Below are positions 14,943-23,121 of a stretch of DNA of 64,000 nucleotides, piece after piece. A model generated the notes under the pieces. That model was not told the origin of the DNA and did not search any database. It was given only the letters and a program-made list of their open reading frames with translations. The first letter of the stretch is position 1; each line of letters begins with the position of its first letter. Source of the DNA: Micromonospora rubida (GTDB lineage: Bacteria; Actinomycetota; Actinomycetes; Mycobacteriales; Micromonosporaceae); assembly GCF_009908295.1 (NCBI RefSeq), contig NZ_JAAALO010000002.1, positions 905,490 to 969,489 of the forward strand, given 5' to 3'. Position numbers and translations under genes: made by a program.

Positions 14943-15707
14943 ATGAGAGGTGGCCTGGACGAGACACTCGCCCGGATGGCCCGGCGCGAGGAGGCACTCC
15001 GGCGACGGGGCGCCGAGCCCGCCGAGGAGCCCGGCCAGGAGGCAGCAGCCCCGTCCGCCGCCGCCGACGCCCTCGGGATGCCGCCGGGAGGCGACGTCGG
15101 GCCGGGCCGGCCGACGAGCGCCCCCGCCCCGGGCCCGGGGGGCGGTGACGTCGACCTGAGCAGGGTTGCGACCGGCGCCCCACCGGACCGGGCGGGCGGG
15201 GAGGCGGCCCGGTTGGTCGGCCCGACGGGCCGGGCAAGGGCCCTCCGCGCCCTGCCGGCCGGCCCAACAACCGGCACGACGGGCGGCACGACGACCGGCA
15301 GGGTGGACGGCGCTACGGGCGGCAGGGTGGACGGCGGAGTAGGGACTGCCGGCGGCACGGCGGGGTCTGCCGAAGGCAGGAGGGAGGCGTCCGTCGGGCG
15401 GGACCCGGTGGCGGAGGTCGCCGAGGCGGTCGCCCGGGTGGTGGCGACGCACCCCGGGGTGACGGTCACCGTCAGGGTGGAGCACGACGGGCAGGCGTAC
15501 CCGCTGCGGGTCGGCTGGTCGGGCGGGCGGGTGACGGTCGGCGCGGAGGCGGCCACCGTACCGCCGCCGGTCTGGCCGCTGTCGGTCAAAACCGTGCCGG
15601 CGTGGATGCCCGGACCGGAGCGGCTCACGGCGGACCCGGCGGCCCGGCTGGCGGAGCTGATCCGGCACGACCCGTCCCTGCTCGGCGACCCCGGCGACCG
15701 CCCCTGA
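14943..15707 (+). CDS. Unknown protein downstream of the conservon
   Basis: This 254-residue protein begins with a charged helix (LDETLARMARREEALRRRG) and has a long Gly/Ala/Thr/Pro-rich low-complexity middle (about 30-155). A small C-terminal globular part follows (VTVTVRVEHDGQAYPLRV onward, about 165-254). GGAAGGGGTGGCGAC precedes the ATG. It follows the GTPase by 44 bases and is probably in the same operon. No family recognised; a partner of the conservon proteins is inferred only from position. Confidence 0.75.
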   Translation: MRGGLDETLARMARREEALRRRGAEPAEEPGQEAAAPSAAADALGMPPGGDVGPGRPTSAPAPGPGGGDVDLSRVATGAPPDRAGGEAARLVGPTGRARALRALPAGPTTGTTGGTTTGRVDGATGGRVDGGVGTAGGTAGSAEGRREASVGRDPVAEVAEAVARVVATHPGVTVTVRVEHDGQAYPLRVGWSGGRVTVGAEAATVPPPVWPLSVKTVPAWMPGPERLTADPAARLAELIRHDPSLLGDPGDRP

Positions 15708-15730
15708 TCCCACACCGCCCTGCCCCGGCC

Positions 15731-15816
15731 GACACCACCGACCGACACCGATGGGCGACACCGCCGGCCGACACCGATGGGCGACGCAGACGGGCGACGC
15801 AGACGGGCGACGACGT
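15731..15816. repeat. Short imperfect tandem repeats
   Basis: Units built on CCGACACCGATGGGCGAC and GCAGACGGGCGAC repeat two to three times each in the gap between the unknown protein and the AAA ATPase. The region is likely untranslated. The repeats may reflect replication slippage. Confidence 0.6.
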
Positions 15817-15884
15817 GGGGCGTTCCGACCCGGCGTCGAGGCGCTTGTGCGGGTCTTCCTTTTCCCGGCGGCTACCCTCGGGCG

Positions 15885-18206
15885 GTGGCCGCACCCGACC
15901 TGACCCTCACCGCCAGCCTGCGTCCCGCCGCGCTGGACGCCCGGCGCGGCGTCGTCCGGCTGCACCCGGAGGTGCTGACCGCACTGGCGCTGCGGCCCGG
16001 CGACCCGGTCCGGCTGGCCGGGCGGCGGGTGACCGCCGGCATCGTCGCCCCGGCCGAGCCGGCCGCGAGCACCGTCCTGCTCTACGCCGACGATCTGCTG
16101 CTGGGCAACCTCGGCATCCGCGACGGCGGGCAGGTGACGGTGAGCCGGGCGCCGGTGGTCCCCGCCGGCCGGGTGACCCTGGCCGGGCCGGTCCAGGTCG
16201 TCGCCGCCGTCTCCCCGGAGATGCTGCGGCTCGCCCTGCTCGGCAAGGTGGTGACCACCGGGGACGACGTCTCCCTGCTGCCCCAGGACGTGCTGCCGGA
16301 CGCCTCCGTGCGCACCCTCGTCGAGGCCGCCCGGCGCAGCCTCTCCAACACCGTCGGGTACGCCTGGACCAGCACCCTGCTCACCGTGACCGCCGCCGAG
16401 CCGGACTTCGGGGCGCTGGTCACCATGGACACGGTGGTCGGCTGGGAGCACGGCCAGACCACCCGGACCGGCGGCCGGACCGGCGCGGCCCGGATCGGCG
16501 GCGCGGCGCGCGGACCCGGCACCGGGCCGGACGGCGGTGCGGCCGACCGGTCCGCAGGTGCCGGCGACGCCTCGGCCGACCGGGCCGCCGGGATCCACGA
16601 GCCGACCGACCGGGCCGACGAGGCGGGCGGGGCCGAGGACGCGCCCGGCGTGGACGAGCTGCCCGGGCTGCGGGCCCAGGCCGAGGAGCTGACCGAGCTG
16701 CTCGACCTCGGGTTCCACCACCGGGAGGTGCTGGGCCGGCTGAGCACCGCCGTGTCGCTCGGGGTGCTGGTCGCCGGGCCGGCCGGGTCGGGCAAGTCCG
16801 CGCTGGTCCGGGCCGTCGCCGCCCGGGTGGGCGCGACCGTCCACCCGCTCTGGGCCCCCGAACTGGCGGCGCTCACCAACGACGCGGCGGCACGTCGGCT
16901 GCGCGCCGCCGCCGACGAGGTACGCGGAAACGGCCCGGCCGTGCTGCTGGTCACCGACGTCGAGGCGCTCACCCCGGCCGAGAACCCCGGACCGCTGTCC
17001 ACGGTCTTCCGGCAGCTGCTCGCCGAGACCGTCCGGGCCGGGACGGCGGTGGTCTGCACGACCAGCCGCCCCGAGGCGGTCGACCCCGCGCTGCGCGCGC
17101 CGGACCTGCTCTCGCTGCGAATCACCGTTCCCCTGCCCGACCAGGCACTGCGCCGGGAGCAGCTCACCGTGCTGACCCGGCAGGTGCCGCTGGCCGGGGA
17201 CGTCCGGCTCGACGAGGTCGCCGGGCGTACCCCGGGGTTCGTCGCCGCCGACCTGGCGGCGCTGGTCCGGGAGGCCGGGGTACGGGCGGCCCTGCGGCAG
17301 AAGTCGGCCGAGTCGCCGACGGTGGCGATGACCGACTTCACCGCCGCCCTGGAGGTGGTCCGGCCGACCACGATGGCCGGGTCCACCCTGGAGCTGGCCG
17401 ACGTCACCCTCGACGACGTGGGGGACATGGTCGAGGTCAAGGAGACGCTGACCGAGTCGGTGCTCTGGCCGCTGACCTACCCGGACACCTTCGCCCGGCT
17501 CGGGGTGCAGCCGCCGCGCGGGGTGCTGCTCTACGGGCCGCCCGGCTGCGGCAAGACGTACCTGGTCACGGCGCTGGCCGGGTCGGGCCGGGCGAACGTC
17601 CTCTCCGTGAAGGGCGCGGAGCTGCTGTCGAAGTGGGTCGGCGAGAGCGAGCGGGCGGTCCGGGAGCTGTTCCGCCGGGCCCGGGAGGCCGCCCCGACGC
17701 TGGTGTTCCTCGACGAGGTGGACGCGCTCGCCCCCGTACGCGGGCAGGCCAGCGACGGGGGCACCACCGACCGGGTGGTCGCCGCCCTGCTCACCGAGAT
17801 GGACGGGGTGGAGTCGCTGCGCAACGTGGTGGTGGTCGGCGCGACCAACCGCCCCGACCTGGTGGACCCGGCCCTGCTCCGGCCCGGGCGGCTGGAGCGG
17901 CTGGTGTACGTGCCCCCGCCGGACGGTGCGGCCCGGGCGGAGATCCTGCGCGCCGCCGCCCGCAACGTCCCGCTGGCCGACGACGTCGACCTCGCGGCGC
18001 TCGCCGACGGGCTGGACGGCTTCTCGGCGGCCGACTGCGCGGCGCTGGTCCGGGAGGCCGCGCTCGCCGCGATGCGGGAGTCGCTGACCGCGTCGACGGT
18101 CACCGCCGGGCACGTCGAGTCCGCGCGGCAGCGGGTCCGCCCGTCCCTGGACCCCGACCAGGTCGCCTGGCTGGCGGCGTACGCGGAGGCCCGGGCGGCG
18201 CGCTGA
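15885..18206 (+). CDS. CDC48-like double AAA+ ATPase
   Basis: This 773-residue protein has a CDC48 N-terminal double-psi barrel (ARRGVVRLHPEVLTALALRPGDPVRL), then a Gly/Ala/Asp-rich linker (about 190-245) and two AAA modules. Module 1 has Walker A GPAGSGKS (about 298-305) but a weak Walker B (VLLVTDVEAL, no DE). Module 2 is canonical: GPPGCGKT (about 551), LVFLDEVDAL (about 606) and GATNRPDLVDPALLRPGR. It probably unfolds or extracts proteins. GTG at 15885 is chosen because the barrel begins directly after it. It is the last gene of the conservon region. Confidence 0.92.
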   Translation: MAAPDLTLTASLRPAALDARRGVVRLHPEVLTALALRPGDPVRLAGRRVTAGIVAPAEPAASTVLLYADDLLLGNLGIRDGGQVTVSRAPVVPAGRVTLAGPVQVVAAVSPEMLRLALLGKVVTTGDDVSLLPQDVLPDASVRTLVEAARRSLSNTVGYAWTSTLLTVTAAEPDFGALVTMDTVVGWEHGQTTRTGGRTGAARIGGAARGPGTGPDGGAADRSAGAGDASADRAAGIHEPTDRADEAGGAEDAPGVDELPGLRAQAEELTELLDLGFHHREVLGRLSTAVSLGVLVAGPAGSGKSALVRAVAARVGATVHPLWAPELAALTNDAAARRLRAAADEVRGNGPAVLLVTDVEALTPAENPGPLSTVFRQLLAETVRAGTAVVCTTSRPEAVDPALRAPDLLSLRITVPLPDQALRREQLTVLTRQVPLAGDVRLDEVAGRTPGFVAADLAALVREAGVRAALRQKSAESPTVAMTDFTAALEVVRPTTMAGSTLELADVTLDDVGDMVEVKETLTESVLWPLTYPDTFARLGVQPPRGVLLYGPPGCGKTYLVTALAGSGRANVLSVKGAELLSKWVGESERAVRELFRRAREAAPTLVFLDEVDALAPVRGQASDGGTTDRVVAALLTEMDGVESLRNVVVVGATNRPDLVDPALLRPGRLERLVYVPPPDGAARAEILRAAARNVPLADDVDLAALADGLDGFSAADCAALVREAALAAMRESLTASTVTAGHVESARQRVRPSLDPDQVAWLAAYAEARAAR

Positions 18207-18301
18207 CCGATGCCGACCGCCGGCCAGCTCGGCGAGGCCTACGGCAGGCGGTCACCCTCCGCGACCCCGCCGGAGATCCGCAGGTCCTGCGGGGCGGGCG
18301 G

Positions 18302-18811
18302 TCAGAGGGCGGGCGGGGTGGCGTCGAGGGAGATCTCGGCGCGCACCGCGTCACCGTCCTCGACCAGGGCTGCACCGCACCTGCCCAGCACCGAGAGGGC
18401 ACCGAGGTTCTTCCGGGTGGTCACCGCCACGACGGTACGCATCCCGGCCGCCGCCGCGAGGTTGAGCAGCTCGCGCAGGGCTGCGGCACCCACGCCCTGC
18501 CCCCGGGCGGACCGGCCGAGCCAGAGGCCGGTCTCGACCGTGCCGGGTGCCGGGCAGCGGGTCATCCGGATCATCCCCATCACCTCGCCGCCCACGAGGA
18601 TGGCGTACATCCGGGTACGGGTCGGGCCGTCGAACCCCGCGAAGCCCGTGCGGTAGTAGTCGCGGAACGCCTCCCGGCGCGCATGCGACCAGCCGGCCGG
18701 CGCGTCGACCGGGGGCATCACGTCGTCCGGCTCGGCCTCGGCGACCGCCACCGAGAGCAACGGCTCCAGGTTCCGCTCGTCCACCGGCTCCAACCGGACC
18801 ACACCTGTCAC
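18302..18811 (-). CDS. GNAT family N-acetyltransferase
   Basis: This 169-residue GNAT protein has LEPVDERNLEPLLSVAVAE at the start, GGEVMGMIRM, then the acetyl-CoA loop GRSARGQGVGAAALRELL and RKNLGALSVLGRCG near the end. It transfers an acetyl group to an unknown amine. The start is GTG 18811 (VTGVVRLEPVD); the frame is open further upstream but has no GNAT sequence there. Confidence 0.85.
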   Translation of the reverse strand: MTGVVRLEPVDERNLEPLLSVAVAEAEPDDVMPPVDAPAGWSHARREAFRDYYRTGFAGFDGPTRTRMYAILVGGEVMGMIRMTRCPAPGTVETGLWLGRSARGQGVGAAALRELLNLAAAAGMRTVVAVTTRKNLGALSVLGRCGAALVEDGDAVRAEISLDATPPAL

Positions 18812-18915
18812 GTGCCGCAGTCTGCCGGCCGGAGCCCGTCCGAGTCCACCCTTCCGGCCGGCGCCACCGCGGCGGCGGCGGGTACGAGCCGGCCGGACCG
18901 TGGCTGCGACCGGCG

Positions 18916-19848
18916 TCACGCCGGGCCGAACTCGCAGAGAACGACCGAGGCGTCGTCGGTGCGCTTGTGCCGGCGCAGCCGCTCCGGCAGGTCGCGCTCC
19001 GCGGACCGGACCCGGTCGATCAGCGCGCCCGGCCCTTCGGCGGTCACCAGGTCCACCAGCCCCGCCCAGTCGAACAGCCCGAACTGCTCGACCGCGCTGG
19101 AGGCGCCGTCGGTGAGCAGGACCGCCCGGCGCACCGCGTCGGGCCCGTGCAGCGGGGCCGTGCCGGTGACCGCGTGGTACGCGGCGTCGGGGTCGGCGGC
19201 GGCGACCCAGTAGCCGTGCGTGCGGTTCATCCGGCCTCGTTGCAGTCCGACGGCCTGCCGGAACCAGGCTGCCCGGTCGCCGTCGGAGGACAGGGTGGCC
19301 GCCATCCGGCGCAGGTCGGCCATCGCGGTCTCCAGCCGGTCGTCGTCGACCACGTCGACCCGGTCGCCGACGTCGAGCACCAGCGGGCTGTCGCAGAGCA
19401 CCAGCCAGTCCACCTCGTCGCCGCTCTCCCGGAGCAGACAGACCGTGGACGAGGGCGTGCCGGAGTCGTCCAGGTCGCACGCGCCGCCGTGGTCCGCCCG
19501 AACCGCGAGGATCGCCGCCGCGAGGCTGCTCATCAGCGTGGCCGCCGGTCGGGCCGCGACGGCCAACCCGATCCGGGCGGCGAGGTGCCGGACGTACCAG
19601 GCGGTCCCGTGCCGGCAGCCGGTGTCGAAGCCGTCCGGCACGGTCGCGCCGTCCAGCACCCCGACCAGCGGGCCGAACCGGAAGACCAGATCCTCGTTGA
19701 CCGCCCGGCCGGGCGCCGGGGCGGACGCCGACCGTACCCGCATCATCGGGCCCGTCGAGGCGGCCCGGGTGCCGGGCGCGGTCGCCGTCCCCATCGCCCG
19801 AGCTGGCCGGGCGTCCCCGCGCGGTACGCCCCCGTTTGCCGCCGCCAT
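18916..19848 (-). CDS. PP2C-like serine/threonine phosphatase domain protein
   Basis: This 310-residue protein has PP2C landmarks spread over its length: GRAVNEDLVFRFG, GVLDGATVPDG, VLLTDGASSAVEQFG and TDDASVVLCEFG at the end. Aspartates in these motifs would hold the metal pair, so it is probably active or only mildly diverged. The start at 19848 follows GGAGGGAG at ideal spacing. Substrate unknown. It is divergent from a small hydrophobic protein across a region with an inverted repeat. Confidence 0.8.
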   Translation of the reverse strand: MAAANGGVPRGDARPARAMGTATAPGTRAASTGPMMRVRSASAPAPGRAVNEDLVFRFGPLVGVLDGATVPDGFDTGCRHGTAWYVRHLAARIGLAVAARPAATLMSSLAAAILAVRADHGGACDLDDSGTPSSTVCLLRESGDEVDWLVLCDSPLVLDVGDRVDVVDDDRLETAMADLRRMAATLSSDGDRAAWFRQAVGLQRGRMNRTHGYWVAAADPDAAYHAVTGTAPLHGPDAVRRAVLLTDGASSAVEQFGLFDWAGLVDLVTAEGPGALIDRVRSAERDLPERLRRHKRTDDASVVLCEFGPA

Positions 19849-19932
19849 CACCGCGCTCCCTCCGTCACCGGGCCGGCTACCCCATGCCGCAGGGGACATG
19901 CCGATCACGGGGCACGGCGACCGACCATTCTC

Positions 19933-19989
19933 ACCACTTTGCATTATGCCCCAGTCACTGACGGTAGCGTCAAAAGTGGTTGGCTACCG
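19933..19989. promoter_or_regulatory. Divergent regulatory region with two inverted repeats
   Basis: ACCACTTT (19933-19940) and AAAGTGGT (19973-19980) form one inverted pair; CGGTAGC (19962-19968) and GCTACCG (19983-19989) form a second, interleaved pair. The stretch is the most AT-rich part of the gap between the PP2C-like gene and the small protein. Promoter elements cannot be fixed by eye. Confidence 0.4.
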
Positions 19990-20055
19990 GAGCGGCCCGA
20001 CGCGGCACACGCCGGGGCCAGCGACTCGGGAGCCGTTCGACGACAGGGGGATCGC

Positions 20056-20271
20056 ATGTTGGCACGGTTGCATCAGTCGGGCATCAAGGCAGAGCACGCC
20101 TACCTGGCCGGGTTCGTCAGTATCGGCCTGTCGTTCACCAGTTGGTTCATGTCCAAGCACCTGGAACGGGCGGGCTTGGCGCGGGCGGACCGCTGGGGCA
20201 TCTTCATCGGCGAGTGGGCCCCGACGTTCTTCGCCATCGGCAACGGGCTGCGCAGCTACGAGAAGCACTGA
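20056..20271 (+). CDS. Small hydrophobic protein, unknown
   Basis: This 71-residue protein starts at ATG after ACAGGGGGATCGC. A hydrophobic stretch (AYLAGFVSIGLSFTSWFM, about 15-32), a charged turn (KHLERAGLARADR) and a second apolar stretch (WGIFIGEWAPTFFAIGNGL) suggest a two-segment membrane-associated protein. The codon bias is genuine. No family name recognised. Confidence 0.75.
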   Translation: MLARLHQSGIKAEHAYLAGFVSIGLSFTSWFMSKHLERAGLARADRWGIFIGEWAPTFFAIGNGLRSYEKH

Positions 20272-20319
20272 GCGGGTGGAGTGCCGGCGGGCGGCCGACA
20301 CCGGTGCGGGCCGCGCAGC

Positions 20320-20859
20320 TCAGCGCCGCCGGTTGCGGGCCCGCGAGGAGCGCAGCCGGCGCAGCCGGCCGACCAGCAGCGGCTCGGCGGCCAACGCGGC
20401 CGGGTTGTCCAGCAGCCCGTTGAGCAGCTGGTAGTAGCGCGTCGCGGAGACGCCGAAGGCGTCCCGGATCGCCTGCTCCTTGGCTCCGGCGTGCCGCCAC
20501 CACTGCTGCTCGAAGGCGAGGATGCGCAGTTCCCGCTCGGTCAGGCCGGCGGCGGTGGCCGCGACCGGGCCGGCCGTACCCGCGTCGTCGGCCCCGTCGG
20601 CGGACTCCGCCAGGGCTACGGTCACCGGTTCGGGGGCGTCGTGGCCCGAGGCGTCGTGGCAGGGGGTCGCGGGGCCGGGAATCGCAGGGCCAGTAGCCGC
20701 AGGGCCGGCCGGCCCGCCGGGCAGCGGGGACCCCGGGGTAGCCGGGGTGGTCGACTCGGGCGCGGAGCGAGGCGGGGGAACGGTCACGCCCTCCCGGACG
20801 TTGGCGCCCGACGGCTCGGGCCGGTCGGTGGCGGCCGGGGAGGCGTCGGCAGGCGGCAT
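20320..20859 (-). CDS. DUF3263 domain protein
   Basis: This 179-residue protein has a Pro/Ala-rich N-terminal half and a compact C-terminal domain (GLTERELRILAFEQQWW, then KEQAIRDAFGVSATRYYQLLNGLLD), which matches DUF3263. The domain looks like a small helix-turn-helix (IRDAFGVSATRYYQLL), so DNA binding is plausible. ATG at 20859 is preceded by GAGGAG at 4 bases; a GTG 12 bases upstream has no ribosome site. The family is actinobacterial and poorly characterised. Confidence 0.88.
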   Translation of the reverse strand: MPPADASPAATDRPEPSGANVREGVTVPPPRSAPESTTPATPGSPLPGGPAGPAATGPAIPGPATPCHDASGHDAPEPVTVALAESADGADDAGTAGPVAATAAGLTERELRILAFEQQWWRHAGAKEQAIRDAFGVSATRYYQLLNGLLDNPAALAAEPLLVGRLRRLRSSRARNRRR

Positions 20860-20998
20860 GGCGCTCCTCACGCGGGCGGGCGAGGGGCCGGCAGCGGCGT
20901 GCCGACCGGCGGGACCCCCAGCCTAACCAGGGCCGACCCGGGCCGCATCGGACGAGCGGTGCGGCCCGGGCCGGCCGGTGTGGCGGATGCGCCGCAGG

Positions 20999-22018
20999 TC
21001 AGGCGATGTCGCGCCGGCGCATGGTGACCAGCGCCGCGCCGAGGGCGGCCACGAGCCCGACGGCGAGCAGGATCGAAGCGTGCTGCCAGGTCAGGTCGAG
21101 GGTCTCCGGCTTGCACTCCCCGTAGTAGGTGGCGTTGCAGGCCTCGTAGTTCTCCAGGGTGATTTTCTTCCGCATCCAGGCCAGCGCGTATGTCGGCAGC
21201 AGCCACGCCTCGATGAACCGCGTCCCGGCCATCGACAGCAGGATGCCGACGCCGAACTGGCCGACCACGACGAGCCCGATCGCCCCGCCGAGGGCCATCG
21301 CGGTGTGCCGGCCGAGCGAGGCGAGCGCGAACCCGATGGTCGCCGCGACCACGATCAGCACCAGCCCGCGCAGCCCGGTCAGCGCGAACGACTGCCACGC
21401 CCCGCCGGTCATCTTCGCGGTGCTGCCGCGCAGTGAGCCGACGAGCCAGAACCCGGCGGTCCAGACCGCAGCGGCGGCCACGGTCAGGGCGACCAGCCCG
21501 GTCAGCAGCGCCGCCAGCTTGGTCAGCAGCACGGTGAGCCGCCGGGGCCGCCAGAGCAGCAGGTTCATCATCCCGCCGGAGCTCCACTCGGCACCGACGA
21601 AGGAGGCGCCGACCACAAACCCGACCAGCGCCAGGATCGCGGTGAACGTGACGATCATTTCCTCGAAGCTGCCGCGGAAGTCGAACGTCGACGGCAGGAA
21701 CCACCTCGCCTCGACGCTCCCCTGCGGCGGCGGCTCGATCATCGCGCAGTCCGGCGGGTACCGGCCCTCCGACTGGTTCTCACCGGCCGCCTTGGCCCGC
21801 TCGCAGGAGGCCCGTTCCTGCTCGGCCCAGTGCACCTGTTCCTGGTACTGCTGATCGGCCTGGCGCTGCGCGGCGGCCTGCTGGTCGGGGCCGATCTTCT
21901 CGTTGGTGAAGAAGACCCCGACGAGCACCGCCCCGAGGACCAGCAGGCCGAGCAGAGTCGCCCAGCGGGTGAAGCGCCGCTTGCCCAGCCGGCGCAGCTC
22001 AGTGCGATAGAGGCTCAT
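20999..22018 (-). CDS. ABC-2 type transporter permease
   Basis: This 339-residue membrane protein has a first membrane segment near 20-40 and a roughly 100-residue extracytoplasmic loop with Cys residues (ASCERAK, YPPDCAMI). About five further membrane segments follow (ILALVGFVVGASFVGAEWSSGGM and on). The AEWSSGG loop is typical of ABC-2 permeases. Its ATG overlaps the ATPase stop by 4 bases. With that ATPase it forms an exporter of unknown substrate. Confidence 0.9.
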   Translation of the reverse strand: MSLYRTELRRLGKRRFTRWATLLGLLVLGAVLVGVFFTNEKIGPDQQAAAQRQADQQYQEQVHWAEQERASCERAKAAGENQSEGRYPPDCAMIEPPPQGSVEARWFLPSTFDFRGSFEEMIVTFTAILALVGFVVGASFVGAEWSSGGMMNLLLWRPRRLTVLLTKLAALLTGLVALTVAAAAVWTAGFWLVGSLRGSTAKMTGGAWQSFALTGLRGLVLIVVAATIGFALASLGRHTAMALGGAIGLVVVGQFGVGILLSMAGTRFIEAWLLPTYALAWMRKKITLENYEACNATYYGECKPETLDLTWQHASILLAVGLVAALGAALVTMRRRDIA

Positions 22019-23025
22019 GCGCCCCAACCTCCTCCGGCGACGCCGGGCTGGCCCGCGCCGCCGACCTTCGTGGACTCGTCGACTTGGCGGTGCTGACCCG
22101 GCACGGCGGCGGTCGCGGTCAGCTCCAGGAAGACGCTCTCCAGGTCGACCGTGACGGGTGCCAGCTCGCTGACATAGAGGCCCTGCTCGGCGAGCAGCCG
22201 GCTCACCATGGCCGGCTTGTCGACCCCGGCGAGCATCAGGTGGTCGGGCTCGGCGGTCACCGCCACGCCCGCCCGGGTCAGCGCGTCGGCCGCCCTCGGC
22301 AGGTCGGTGGCCGCCTCCAGGCGGACCCGCACCCCGCCGCCGGAGTGCTCGGCGAGCACCTCGTCGACCGGGCCGAACGCGACCCGCCGGCCGAGCGAGA
22401 TGATGGTGACCGAGTCGCAGATGAGCTGGATCTCGCCGAGGATGTGGCTGGAGAGCAGCACGGTCATCCCGGAGGCGGCCAGGTCGCGGGTCAGGCTGCG
22501 CATCTCCCGGATGCCGCCCGGGTCGAGGCCGTTGGCCGGCTCGTCCAGGATGAGCAGCTTCGGGTTCTTGAGCAGGGCCGAGGCGACCGCGAGCCGCTGC
22601 TTCATGCCCAGCGAGTACGTCTTGACCCGCTCGCCGGCCCGGTCCCGCAGGCCGACCTGCTCCAGCACCTCGTCGACCCGGTTCTGCGGCACCTCGCCGG
22701 CCCCGGCGAGCAGCGACAGCGTGTCGCGGGCGGTGAAGTGCGGGAAGAACTGCGGGCTCTCCACGATCGCGCCGACCTGGCCGGCCACGGCGGGCAGCGC
22801 GGCCGGCACCTCCTGACCGAGGATCACCATCCGGCCGCCGTTGGGCCGGATCAGGCCGAGCAGGGTACGCAGGGTGGTGGTCTTCCCCGACCCGTTGGGG
22901 CCGAGGAAGCCGTGCACCTGGCCCTGCTCGACCAGCATGTCGAAGCCGTCCAGGGCATGTCGCACGCCCCGGCGTCGACTCTTGTACGTCTTGCGTAGAC
23001 CTTCTATTTCCAGGACAGCCGGCAA
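22015..23025 (-). CDS. ABC transporter ATP-binding protein
   Basis: This 336-residue ATPase has Walker A GPNGSGKT (42-49), signature YSLGMKQ, Walker B LLILDEP, a switch His in SSHIL, and a C-terminal extension typical of drug/antibiotic exporters. The start is placed at TTG 23025: GGGGGAGG lies 7 bases upstream and family similarity begins right there. Frames starting further upstream would run into the predicted promoter. The permease is coupled downstream. Palindromes at 23065-23101 suggest local repression. Confidence 0.9.
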   Translation of the reverse strand: MPAVLEIEGLRKTYKSRRRGVRHALDGFDMLVEQGQVHGFLGPNGSGKTTTLRTLLGLIRPNGGRMVILGQEVPAALPAVAGQVGAIVESPQFFPHFTARDTLSLLAGAGEVPQNRVDEVLEQVGLRDRAGERVKTYSLGMKQRLAVASALLKNPKLLILDEPANGLDPGGIREMRSLTRDLAASGMTVLLSSHILGEIQLICDSVTIISLGRRVAFGPVDEVLAEHSGGGVRVRLEAATDLPRAADALTRAGVAVTAEPDHLMLAGVDKPAMVSRLLAEQGLYVSELAPVTVDLESVFLELTATAAVPGQHRQVDESTKVGGAGQPGVAGGGWGA

Positions 23026-23064
23026 AGCTGCGCCTCCCCCGATAGCTGCGGTGACGACGCACAC

Positions 23065-23101
23065 CATACGCGGTATGCAACGGGTCACAATACCGGGTAT
23101 G
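23065..23101 (-). promoter_or_regulatory. Promoter with twin operator-like palindromes for the ABC operon
   Basis: ATACGCGGTAT (23066-23076) and ATACCGGGTAT (23090-23100) are near-identical palindromes with centres 24 bases apart. On the minus strand TTGTGA and TATGGT sit about 16 bases apart as possible -35 and -10 boxes, with the second palindrome touching the -35 and the first overlapping the -10. No regulator gene of obvious fit lies adjacent; the DeoR gene next door has different sites. Confidence 0.55.
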
Positions 23102-23121
23102 CAGTTCGGCGTGTCGGCCGC

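Noticed and set aside
14667-18113. 1148-codon open frame antisense to the conservon GTPase and AAA genes
   Set aside because: It has the same shadow composition, and both covered genes have full motif sets on the plus strand.
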